Of a DNA stretch of 5,251 nt, positions 1 through 5,251 are shown in pieces (position 1 is the first letter of the stretch; the number at the start of each line of letters is the position of its first letter). The stretch lies in contig NZ_JAACGD010000113.1 in NCBI RefSeq assembly GCF_022810445.1, positions 1-5,251 of the forward strand. The letters run 5' to 3'. Below the pieces are notes generated by a model, which saw only the letters and a program-made list of their open reading frames with translations, did no database searches and was not told the DNA's origin. Source of the DNA: Candidatus Cardinium sp. cBcalN2. Lineage in GTDB: Bacteria; Bacteroidota; Bacteroidia; Cytophagales; Amoebophilaceae. The translations under genes were made by a program, and so were the position numbers.

Positions 1-73
1 AGTGTCATGAACAGATACTCTTTAGGGGGATCGACATATTAGGTGTGTTTTTTTCGGACAAACAGTAAAAAAT

Positions 74-85
74 AAACTATAGTTT
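74..85. repeat. 12-bp perfect palindrome AAACTATAGTTT
   Basis: The sequence reads the same on both strands and is flanked by A-rich sequence on the left and T-rich sequence on the right. The dyad therefore extends imperfectly outward as AATAAACTA / TAGTTTTTATT. It could be a weak bidirectional terminator or an operator. In DNA this AT-rich such a palindrome can also arise by chance, so no function is assigned. Confidence 0.4.
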
Positions 86-118
86 TTATTAATTATTTTC
101 CTAAAAACATTTGACTAA

Positions 119-143
119 CAAGCTTATTGGGAGAATAAGCTTG
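119..143. repeat. Inverted repeat with 10-bp perfect arms
   Basis: CAAGCTTATT at 119-128 and AATAAGCTTG at 134-143 are exact reverse complements around the 5-nt loop GGGAG. The stem is long and the loop a normal hairpin size, so the transcript could fold on either strand. No uninterrupted T-run follows directly on either side, so it is not a textbook intrinsic terminator. It lies about 100 bases beyond the stop of the minus-strand E1 gene and could mark the 3' end or processing point of that message. An operator for an unseen gene to the left is the alternative. Confidence 0.6.
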
Positions 144-208
144 CAAATTGAAATGGATTATATTTTTAATAAAAGCATAATCAATATGACGCTCCCTTTT
201 TAGGTATA

Positions 209-224
209 ACCCACGCCCGTGGGT
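209..224 (-). terminator. GC-rich hairpin just after the E1 stop, possible weak terminator
   Basis: ACCCAC at 209-214 and GTGGGT at 219-224 pair perfectly around a 4-nt loop. It stands out as the only GC-rich stem in an AT-rich flank and begins 17 bases past the E1 stop codon at 241-243. On the minus strand no U-tract follows, so termination here would be non-canonical; stabilisation of the mRNA 3' end is an equally good reading. A second GGGT at 221-228 allows an alternative register. Confidence 0.35.
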
Positions 225-240
225 GGGTGCTGAACAGTTA

Positions 241-2637
241 CTAAAAAACAGCTGGGTAGCGTGATGGATCAGCTTGGTGCATCATCTGATATATTTTACC
301 TACTACTGCTTCCACATTTGGTTTGGAAAAATAGTTCCCATCATCTCCATAGGCTGGGCGATGTGGTTGGCTACTAATGGTGATTGGTGCTTCGTCCAGC
401 ATACCATAGCCCTCTTGTACTTCCAATACTTGTTGCATCATATAGGCAGTTGTACCCCCTGGTACATCTTCATCTGCAAAAACAATGCGATTGGTTTTGG
501 CTAATGATTTTACAATGGTATGTTCTCTATCAAAAGGTAATAAGGTTTGTACATCGATTACTTCACACTCAATCCCTAAAGCAGCAAGACGGTCTGCTGC
601 TTGACAAACAATGCGACACATGGCACCATAGGTCACAATGGTAACATCTCTGCCTATACGGAGTAGCTCCGGTATACCTAGCGGTATGGTCATTCTATCT
701 AAATTACTAGGCATAGCTTCTTTTAACCGGTAACCATTTAAACATTCAATGATTAAAGCAATATCATCTGATTGCATCATCGTATTATAAAAACCAGCTG
801 CTTGGGTCATATTACGAGGAACGATTAGGTATATGCCCCTTATAGCCTGTATAATGCTTGATATATAGGAACCAGCATGCCAAATACCTTCTAGGCGATG
901 GCCTCTTGTTCGAATGATCATAGGGGCTTTTTGCCCCCCTTTTGTTCTATATCGCAGTGTTGCTAAATCATCTTCTATAATTTGCAGGGCATAAGGTAGG
1001 TAATCTAAATATTGTATTTCAACAATAGGCCTTAGCCCACGCATAGCTGCACCAATACCTTGGCCGATCATAGTACATTCACGAATGCTTGTATCTGTTA
1101 CACGTAATTCCCCATATAGCGCTTGTAGACCGGCAAAACCTTGGTTGACATCACCTATTTTTCCTAGGTCTTGTCCAATAGCAAAAACACGACCATCTCG
1201 CTCGAATAATGATTTAAAATAACCACATAATATTTCCCTGCCGTCTACTTGCGCAGGATTGTCTCCATAAATAGGCGGATTTGCTTTTACCCATAAGGCA
1301 GCATCGTTAGAATGGCTATACAGATGGCTACTAAATCTTTTTTCGTTGTTTCTTCTATTTTTGTTCCACCAAGCTAGTATGTTTTTTTTATGGATATAAG
1401 GTATTTCCCGTAAGGCATAGAGGGCTTTATCTACTGCCTGCGTTACATCTAAATGGCGGGGATGTGGCAATGCGGTTAGTTCATCTATGATGGTTGGCAG
1501 CTGGTTGGCGCCCGCTGCCTCTTTGGGCCATACGATATCGTTTAGCAAAGCCAGTAGCTCTTGTTTTTCTTCGTTATTTTCGCTTACTAGTTTATTCCAG
1601 GCTGTTTGCTGTGCTATTTTTACTTTTTGCTCTGCTGCTAAAGCCATCTGTTGGAGTGTTTCCTCTGTAGTTATGCCACTTTGTACCATCCATGCTGCCA
1701 TCCTGGGTAAGCAATCATAGGCTGCTTCCCACGCTAATCGTTCTGTTGGCTTGTAGCGCTCGTGGGAGCCAGATGTAGAATGACCTTGCGGTTGGGTCAT
1801 TTCTTTAACGTGAATCAATACCGGAATATGTTCTGCTCTACAGATGGTGACTGCCTGGTAATAGGTCTTACATAGGTCTAGATAGTCCCACCCCTTGGTA
1901 ACAAATATTTCATAGCCAGCTTGATGTTTTGTGCGTTTAAAACCTGCTAAAACAGCCGAAATATCTCCCTTGGTTGTATGATAGGCTTGGGGCACAGAAA
2001 TACCATACCCATCATCCCAAATAGAGATACACATAGGCACTTGCAGTACGCCTCCTGCATTAATGGTTTCAAAAAACATACCTTCTGAGGTACTGGCATC
2101 ACCAATGGTGCCAAAAGCCACTTCATTACCTTGATTAGAGAAATTTGTTTGCATTTTTTCAAACGCAGGTGAGCGATACAATTTAGAAGCATAGGCTAGC
2201 CCCAATAACCTAGGCATTTGTGAAGCGGTAGGTGAGAGATCAGCTGAAACATTTTTGCTGGTTAGTTGGTTTAACCAATTGCCTGCTTCATCTATAAATC
2301 TTGTTGCAAAGTGGCTGTTCATCATTCTCCCTCCAGAAGCTGGTTCAGCCTCTATAGAAGCGTGTGCATATAACTGCGCAAAGTATTGTTGCCAGGTTAA
2401 AGCTCCAATGGCCAACATAAACGTTTGGTCCCTATAGTAACCCGAACGCCAATCGCCAGGTTGGAAATATTTAGCCATGGCTAGTTGAGCCACCTCTTTG
2501 CCATCTCCAAAAATACCAAATTTGGCTTTTCCTGCAAATACTTCTTTACGTGCCAATAGGCTTGCTGCTCTGCTTTCGCATGCTATTCGATAGTCATTCA
2601 GTATGTCAGTAGGCGTAATAGATAAGGATTGTAACAT
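241..2637 (-). CDS. Fused alpha/beta 2-oxo acid dehydrogenase E1 component (ThDP-dependent)
   Basis: This is the decarboxylating E1 of a pyruvate or branched-chain 2-oxo acid dehydrogenase complex. It uses thiamine diphosphate and Mg2+ in the cytosol to decarboxylate a 2-oxo acid and acylate the lipoyl group of E2. Numbering is from the chosen Met (798 aa). The alpha half spans about 1-320: a GKAKFGIFGDGKE block near 36-48, RSGYYRDQT near 64-72, the cofactor/Mg segment GDASTSEG at 179-186 through WDDGYGIS at 207-214, and the GHSTS loop at 285-289, which resembles branched-chain E1 alpha. After a linker, the beta half spans about 460-785: GQDLG, DTSIREC with the likely cofactor-activating Glu 520, GLRPIVEIQYLDY, a candidate catalytic His 587 in IWHAGS, then the C-terminal transketolase domain (LLPFD, ADEDVPGG). 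An ATG at 2712 would add 25 hydrophobic residues. I chose 2637 because homology-like sequence begins there and a candidate promoter lies between the two ATGs. The canonical Asn-Asn of the cofactor motif is Asp-Asp here. Such fusions of about 800 aa are familiar in Bacteroidota. The substrate cannot be settled from sequence, and E2/E3 genes are not adjacent. Confidence 0.93.
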   Translation of the reverse strand: MLQSLSITPTDILNDYRIACESRAASLLARKEVFAGKAKFGIFGDGKEVAQLAMAKYFQPGDWRSGYYRDQTFMLAIGALTWQQYFAQLYAHASIEAEPASGGRMMNSHFATRFIDEAGNWLNQLTSKNVSADLSPTASQMPRLLGLAYASKLYRSPAFEKMQTNFSNQGNEVAFGTIGDASTSEGMFFETINAGGVLQVPMCISIWDDGYGISVPQAYHTTKGDISAVLAGFKRTKHQAGYEIFVTKGWDYLDLCKTYYQAVTICRAEHIPVLIHVKEMTQPQGHSTSGSHERYKPTERLAWEAAYDCLPRMAAWMVQSGITTEETLQQMALAAEQKVKIAQQTAWNKLVSENNEEKQELLALLNDIVWPKEAAGANQLPTIIDELTALPHPRHLDVTQAVDKALYALREIPYIHKKNILAWWNKNRRNNEKRFSSHLYSHSNDAALWVKANPPIYGDNPAQVDGREILCGYFKSLFERDGRVFAIGQDLGKIGDVNQGFAGLQALYGELRVTDTSIRECTMIGQGIGAAMRGLRPIVEIQYLDYLPYALQIIEDDLATLRYRTKGGQKAPMIIRTRGHRLEGIWHAGSYISSIIQAIRGIYLIVPRNMTQAAGFYNTMMQSDDIALIIECLNGYRLKEAMPSNLDRMTIPLGIPELLRIGRDVTIVTYGAMCRIVCQAADRLAALGIECEVIDVQTLLPFDREHTIVKSLAKTNRIVFADEDVPGGTTAYMMQQVLEVQEGYGMLDEAPITISSQPHRPAYGDDGNYFSKPNVEAVVGKIYQMMHQADPSRYPAVF

Positions 2638-2688
2638 ATGCTTTATGGTAATGGAGCTAGATAATACATAGCTAGTAAATAAGTGATA

Positions 2689-2696
2689 CAAAAGTA
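2689..2696 (-). promoter_or_regulatory. Candidate Bacteroidota -7 element for the E1 gene
   Basis: Reading leftward, the bases are TACTTTTG, an exact match to the Bacteroidota primary-sigma -7 consensus TAnnTTTG. It would place transcription initiation around 2680-2685, some 45 bases before the ATG at 2637 and past the ATG at 2712, which supports the shorter protein. The matching -33 TTTG at 19-21 bases spacing is not clear: TTTTTG at 2715-2710 is only 13 bases away and TAATG at 2721-2717 is a poor match. A short motif in AT-rich DNA is weak evidence. Confidence 0.35.
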
Positions 2697-2820
2697 AAGG
2701 CTTTTTATGCAAAAATCATTAGACCTTTTGCACAACCTATTGCTAATGGCACTTTTGTGTCGAAACTGATCTATGCTCCTCCCATACATTTAATATGTTT
2801 CGGTGTGCTACTGTGCTAAG

Positions 2821-2839
2821 TACTGACAATTAGTCAGTA
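2821..2839. promoter_or_regulatory. Perfect inverted repeat TACTGAC-N5-GTCAGTA, candidate operator
   Basis: The 7-bp arms at 2821-2827 and 2833-2839 are exact reverse complements around AATTA. After a 2-bp mismatch the symmetry resumes with CTA at 2816-2818 and TAG at 2842-2844. Size and symmetry suit a site for a dimeric helix-turn-helix regulator. It sits mid-spacer between the divergent E1 and groESL units and about 28 bases upstream of the candidate groES -35, so it could act on either. No T-run follows, so it is not a terminator. The regulator is unknown. Confidence 0.45.
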
Positions 2840-2866
2840 ACTAGTCATTTATAGTTTACATTTTAT

Positions 2867-2896
2867 TTGATTAAACTATTTGGCATGAAATATGCT
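2867..2896 (+). promoter_or_regulatory. Weak sigma-70-like promoter candidate for groESL
   Basis: TTGATT at 2867-2872 and TATGCT at 2891-2896 are separated by 18 bases, each matching the sigma-70 consensus at four of six positions. Initiation would fall near 2903, giving a leader of roughly 90 nt before the groES ATG that includes the two competing hairpins. An alternative, TTTACA (2855-2860) with TATTTG (2877-2882), has 16-base spacing. No exact TAnnTTTG element was found on this strand, so the call is tentative. Confidence 0.25.
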
Positions 2897-2910
2897 GTAT
2901 TGCAGGTCAG

Positions 2911-2950
2911 ATTAGCATGCGTGCAAGCAAATTAGCGTGCTGTGCACGTT
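2911..2950 (+). promoter_or_regulatory. groES leader: direct repeats and two mutually exclusive hairpins
   Basis: ATTAGCATGC (2911-2920) is repeated as ATTAGCGTGC (2931-2940), nine of ten bases matching and offset by exactly 20 bp. In RNA, hairpin A pairs 2914-2920 with 2935-2941 (7 bp, one G-U, 14-nt loop). Hairpin B pairs 2934-2940 with 2944-2950 (7 bp, one G-U, 3-nt loop UGU). Both use 2934-2941, so only one can form at a time. The element lies about 45-80 bases before the groES start, in a likely 5' UTR. It could be an RNA switch, or simply a pair of protein-binding half-sites two helical turns apart. Function is inferred. Confidence 0.35.
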
Positions 2951-2994
2951 TTAATTTTAGATGTATACGATCAATCAATTATATAAAAAAAGTT

Positions 2995-3273
2995 ATGACC
3001 AAAGTTCATATAAAACCATTGGCTGATCGGGTTCTGGTAGAACCTGCAGCAGCTGAAGAAAAAACAGTAGGCGGTATTATTATTCCTGATAGCGCTAAGG
3101 AAAAACCCCAAAAGGGCCAAGTAATTGCCGTAGGTCCAGGCAAAAAAGACGAGCCTATGAGTGTTAAAGTAGGGGATAAGGTGCTCTATGGCAAATATAG
3201 TGGCACGGAGTTATCTATAGATGGTAGGCTTTATCTTATTATGAAAGAGTCTGATATTTATGCTATTACCTAA
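2995..3273 (+). CDS. groES: GroES, 10-kDa co-chaperonin
   Basis: This 92-residue protein forms the heptameric lid that caps the GroEL ring in the cytosol and encloses the folding substrate. The N-terminal signature [12 protein letters not shown] (residues 6-17) is typical. The mobile loop that docks on GroEL carries the hydrophobic tripeptide in GGIIIPD (26-32), and [14 protein letters not shown] (59-72) is the conserved C-terminal strand region. Length matches the family. The ATG at 2995 is chosen because homology starts there. The frame stays open back to an ATG at 2917, which would add 26 Arg/Cys-rich residues with no family counterpart. The upstream sequence is A-rich with no Shine-Dalgarno, as is usual in Bacteroidota. 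The gene ends with tandem in-frame stops TAA TAG and lies 51 bases before groEL, with no terminator between them, so the two are very probably co-transcribed. Confidence 0.98.
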   Translation: MTKVHIKPLADRVLVEPAAAEEKTVGGIIIPDSAKEKPQKGQVIAVGPGKKDEPMSVKVGDKVLYGKYSGTELSIDGRLYLIMKESDIYAIT

Positions 3274-3324
3274 TAGCTTCTTAGTCAATTAGATCCTTAT
3301 AACCTAATAATAAATTTATATACA

Positions 3325-4962
3325 ATGGCAAAAAATATATTTTTTGATGCAGAAGCACGAGAAAAGCTTAAGCGAGGTATTGATACCATGGCCAATGGTG
3401 TCAAGGTTACGCTAGGTCCAAAAGGCAGAAACGTTATTTTGGATAAAAAATTTGGGGCACCTAGTGTTACTAAAGATGGTGTATCAGTAGCAAAAGAAAT
3501 TAGTCTAAAAGACCCTGTAGAAAACATGGGTGCCCAGTTGGTAAAAGAAGTAGCTTCTAAAACAGCTGATAGTGCGGGAGATGGTACTACTACTGCGACC
3601 CTTTTAGCCCAATCTATTTTTACCCATGGTATTAAAAATGTGGCTGCAGGGGCTAATCCTATGGATATTAAGCGTGGTATAGACAAAGGAGTAGAAGCAA
3701 TTGTTAAAAAATTGCAAGACACTTCTAAAAAGATTCATAATTCCAAAGAGATAGAACAGGTGGCTACTATTTCCGCTAATAGTGATAGCAAGATTGGTAA
3801 AATGATTGCAGATGCTATGGAAAAAGTGGGTAAAGATGGTGTGATCACGGTTGAGGAGGCTAAGGGTACAGAAACAGAAGTAAAGGTAGTGGAAGGAATG
3901 GAGTTCGATCGAGGCTATTTATCTCCTTATTTTGCGACTAATACAGAAAAAATGGAAGTAGAGCTGTCGAATCCTTACATCCTTATTTGTGATAAGAAAA
4001 TTTCTGTCATGAAGGAGCTGTTACCTATTTTAGAAGCTGTTTCTCAAGGTGGCAGGCCATTGGTCATTATTGCCGAGGATGTAGATGGCGAAGCGTTAGC
4101 TACACTGGTTGTAAATAAAATTCGTGGCGTGTTGCGCGTAGCGGCTGTAAAAGCTCCTGGCTTTGGTGATAGAAGAAAAGCTATGCTAGAGGATATTGCA
4201 GCCCTTACAGGAGGTGCTTTAATTACTGAAGAGAAAGGCTGCAAACTTGAAGCCGCTACTTTGGAATGCTTGGGTACCGCAGAAAAAATCAATATCAACA
4301 AGGATAATACCATTATTGTGAATGGGGGAGGAGATAAGCAAGCTATTGAGGCTAGAATTGGCCAAATCAAGGCACAAATAGCCCATGCTACTTCTGATTA
4401 CGATAAAGAAAAGTTACAAGAACGTTTGGCCAAGTTATCTGGTGGTGTAGCCATTCTTTATATTGGTGCGGCCACAGAAGTTGAGATGAAGGAAAAAAAA
4501 GATCGTGTAGATGATGCCCTACATGCAACCAGAGCAGCCGTGCAAGAAGGTATTGTTCCAGGTGGAGGAGTTGCCTTGTTACGTGCCGCTACATCTGGGG
4601 TACTGGATAATATAGCCGTAGAGAACGAAGACGAGCGCACTGGTATCAAAATCTTAAAGCTTGCTCTAGAGTCTCCTTTAAGGACGATTGTATCTAATGC
4701 AGGTGGTGAGCCATCTGTAGTGGTACAACGTGTAAAAGAAGGCAGTGCCTCTTTTGGCTATAATGCCCGTACAGATACATTTGAAGATCTCTACACGGCT
4801 GGAATCATTGATCCAACCAAAGTAACTAGGCTTGCGCTAGAGAATGCAGCTTCTATTGCTTCCCTTTTACTTACTACGGCTTGTGTAGTAGCAGATGATC
4901 CTGAGGATGAAAAAGCTGCTCCTATGCCTCCAATGGGTGGTGGAATGGGGGGTATGATGTAG
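3325..4962 (+). CDS. groEL: GroEL, 60-kDa chaperonin
   Basis: This is the ATP-driven double-ring chaperonin that folds non-native cytosolic proteins with GroES. At 545 aa it is full length (the E. coli protein is 548) and appears intact. Equatorial ATP-site motifs are present: LGPKGRNV (30-37), the D51 region TKDGVSVA, and GDGTTT (85-90) with the Mg-binding Asp at 86. Asp397 in RVDDALHAT matches the hydrolysis Asp398 of E. coli. The apical domain has RGYLSPYF (196-203) and [11 protein letters not shown] (258-268), the hydrophobic surface for substrate and GroES. GGG at 413-415 and IDPTKV (495-500) are standard. The tail ends in an acidic stretch and a Gly/Met-rich GGGMGGMM, usual for bacterial GroEL. 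The start has an AT-rich leader and no Shine-Dalgarno. It is the second gene of the groESL operon and is followed by a strong terminator. No missing key residue was seen. Confidence 0.99.
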   Translation: MAKNIFFDAEAREKLKRGIDTMANGVKVTLGPKGRNVILDKKFGAPSVTKDGVSVAKEISLKDPVENMGAQLVKEVASKTADSAGDGTTTATLLAQSIFTHGIKNVAAGANPMDIKRGIDKGVEAIVKKLQDTSKKIHNSKEIEQVATISANSDSKIGKMIADAMEKVGKDGVITVEEAKGTETEVKVVEGMEFDRGYLSPYFATNTEKMEVELSNPYILICDKKISVMKELLPILEAVSQGGRPLVIIAEDVDGEALATLVVNKIRGVLRVAAVKAPGFGDRRKAMLEDIAALTGGALITEEKGCKLEAATLECLGTAEKININKDNTIIVNGGGDKQAIEARIGQIKAQIAHATSDYDKEKLQERLAKLSGGVAILYIGAATEVEMKEKKDRVDDALHATRAAVQEGIVPGGGVALLRAATSGVLDNIAVENEDERTGIKILKLALESPLRTIVSNAGGEPSVVVQRVKEGSASFGYNARTDTFEDLYTAGIIDPTKVTRLALENAASIASLLLTTACVVADDPEDEKAAPMPPMGGGMGGMM

Positions 4963-4988
4963 TATCCTGTTTGACTGTTATCTATGCG

Positions 4989-5030
4989 AAAATCAGGTGA
5001 TCAGTAACCAACTGGTCATCTGATTTTTTT
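4989..5030 (+). terminator. Intrinsic terminator of the groESL operon
   Basis: The arm at 4989-5005 pairs with 5011-5027 across 17 positions, including two G-U pairs and no mismatches, around the 5-nt loop AACCA. The stem runs into the T-run 5024-5030. It starts 26 bases after the groEL stop. This is a canonical Rho-independent terminator. The A-run at the left base is short, so it should work mainly in the groEL direction. Confidence 0.9.
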
Positions 5031-5090
5031 AATGTCTTTGGGTATAAAAGGTTACCTTATTCAATCGTGAACAAATACGAAAAAAATTTG

Positions 5091-5138
5091 TTTTCATTCA
5101 CCCCTATGGCACCGTTTCCGTTCATCCCTATGGCTTAT
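5091..5138. repeat. Degenerate 24-bp tandem duplication
   Basis: The core TTCACCCCTATGGC at 5097-5110 recurs as TTCATCCCTATGGC at 5121-5134, with 13 of 14 bases matching at an offset of 24. Similarity extends six bases to the left of each core and fades at the right end. The offset is a multiple of three, which would also suit a duplicated eight-codon unit in a decayed gene, but no open frame of any length supports coding here. Only two copies are visible. Confidence 0.6.
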
Positions 5139-5201
5139 GGTAGGAAAAAAACGCGCCCTTTGAAAAAAGTGCGATCAGAAAGCGCAGTTTACAGATGAAA
5201 A

Positions 5202-5246
5202 GAAAAACAGTTGCCGGGAGGGATTGCAGGTAGGTTCCTGTTTTTC
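5202..5246. repeat. Inverted repeat with 9-bp perfect arms near the window end
   Basis: GAAAAACAG at 5202-5210 and CTGTTTTTC at 5238-5246 are exact reverse complements, separated by 27 bases of GC-richer sequence containing GGGAGGG. The arms are AT-rich and the loop is long, so a stable terminator hairpin is unlikely. It may be a regulatory dyad for a gene to the right, or coincidental pairing of an A-run with a T-run. Confidence 0.4.
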
Positions 5247-5251
5247 CAGCT

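Larger units (their letters stand above)
1..240. other. Non-coding left flank, AT-rich with inverted repeats
   Basis: No open reading frame with recognisable protein character was found on either strand. The stretch lies downstream of the minus-strand E1 gene, which ends at 241. It carries several small dyads: a 12-bp palindrome at 74-85, a 10-bp-arm inverted repeat at 119-143, an AT-rich 6-bp-arm dyad (GATTAT at 156-161, ATAATC at 177-182) and a GC-rich hairpin at 209-224. Positions 1-60 include a T7 run at 49-55 and hold nothing I recognise; they may be the edge of a neighbouring gene's regulatory region. Confidence 0.6.
2638..2994. promoter_or_regulatory. Divergent intergenic region between E1 and groES
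   Basis: This 357-bp spacer must hold the promoters of both the leftward E1 gene and the rightward groESL operon. It contains a perfect TAnnTTTG-type element on the minus strand, a perfect 7-bp-arm dyad at 2821-2839, a weak sigma-70-like pair before groES and a structured groES leader. A further 6-bp dyad is CATTAG at 2717-2722 with CTAATG at 2743-2748. I looked for the HrcA operator CIRCE (TTAGCACTC-N9-GAGTGCTAA). Only isolated half-site-like pieces are present (GTGCTAA at 2813-2819, TTAGC at 2912-2916 and 2932-2936), in the wrong order and spacing. No protein gene is evident in the spacer. Confidence 0.7.
5031..5251. other. Non-coding right flank
   Basis: No recognisable coding sequence or RNA gene was found on either strand up to the window end. 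The stretch contains A-runs (5080-5086, 5144-5150), a degenerate 24-bp tandem duplication (5091-5138) and an inverted repeat (5202-5246). It may be the upstream region of a gene beyond the window or the remains of a decayed gene; the sequence does not decide between them. Confidence 0.5.

Noticed and set aside
1487..1720. Plus-strand open frames inside the E1 gene (for example 274-504, 384-644, 1487-1720, 2255-2437)
   Set aside because: They lie antisense to the strongly supported E1 coding sequence, have no recognisable domains and are expected by chance opposite a long gene.
241..2637. E1 as an artefact of two genes joined by a sequencing error
   Set aside because: The linker between the alpha and beta halves is long and in frame with no sign of a lost stop or start, and fused E1 proteins of this length are familiar in Bacteroidota.
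2638..2712. N-terminal 25 residues of E1 from the upstream ATG as a signal peptide or membrane anchor
   Set aside because: The segment is moderately hydrophobic but has no cleavage-like site, the enzyme family is cytosolic, homology-like sequence starts at the ATG at 2637, and a candidate promoter element lies within the extension.
2813..2936. Possible CIRCE (HrcA) operator upstream of groES
   Set aside because: Pieces such as GTGCTAA (2813-2819) and TTAGC (2912-2916, 2932-2936) resemble CIRCE halves, but they are in the reverse order, about 100 bases apart and lack the 9-bp spacer.
3297..4649. Minus-strand open frames opposite groEL (3297-3722, 4044-4370, 4458-4649)
   Set aside because: They are antisense shadows of the conserved groEL gene with low-complexity Ser/Ala/Pro-rich translations and no independent support.
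5041..5251. CRISPR-like or attachment-site repeats in the right flank
   Set aside because: Only two degenerate copies at 24-bp offset exist with no spacer pattern, no cas genes, no tRNA and no integrase in the window.

Overview
The window looks like an ordinary chromosomal piece of a Bacteroidota (Bacteroidetes) genome. The evidence is threefold: a single long polypeptide fusing the alpha and beta halves of a 2-oxo acid dehydrogenase E1, an architecture common in that phylum; groES and groEL starts with AT-rich leaders and no Shine-Dalgarno sequence; and a GroEL that ends in a Gly-Met tail after an acidic stretch. The low GC content, long spacers and overall GroEL sequence would fit an intracellular Bacteroidota such as the Amoebophilaceae (Cardinium/Amoebophilus type). 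That narrower placement is inference from memory and was not tested.

Layout: positions 1-240 are non-coding and rich in small inverted repeats. Positions 241-2637 (minus strand) encode the fused E1. Positions 2638-2994 are a divergent intergenic region with a perfect 7-bp inverted repeat, weak promoter candidates and a leader able to form two competing hairpins. groES (2995-3273) and groEL (3325-4962) follow on the plus strand as a two-gene operon, closed by a strong intrinsic terminator (4989-5030). Positions 5031-5251 hold no convincing gene, only a degenerate 24-bp tandem duplication and an inverted repeat near the window end.

How the genes relate: GroES and GroEL form the cytosolic folding chamber. 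The E1 is the thiamine-diphosphate decarboxylase of a pyruvate or branched-chain 2-oxo acid dehydrogenase complex, and its E2 and E3 partners are not in the window. The two transcription units share only the divergent spacer, with no evident functional link. I see no RNA gene, CRISPR array, transposase, phage gene or novel multigene system. The points worth a second look are the Asp-Asp in place of Asn-Asn in the E1 cofactor motif, the structured groES leader with no canonical CIRCE, and the repeat-bearing flanks.
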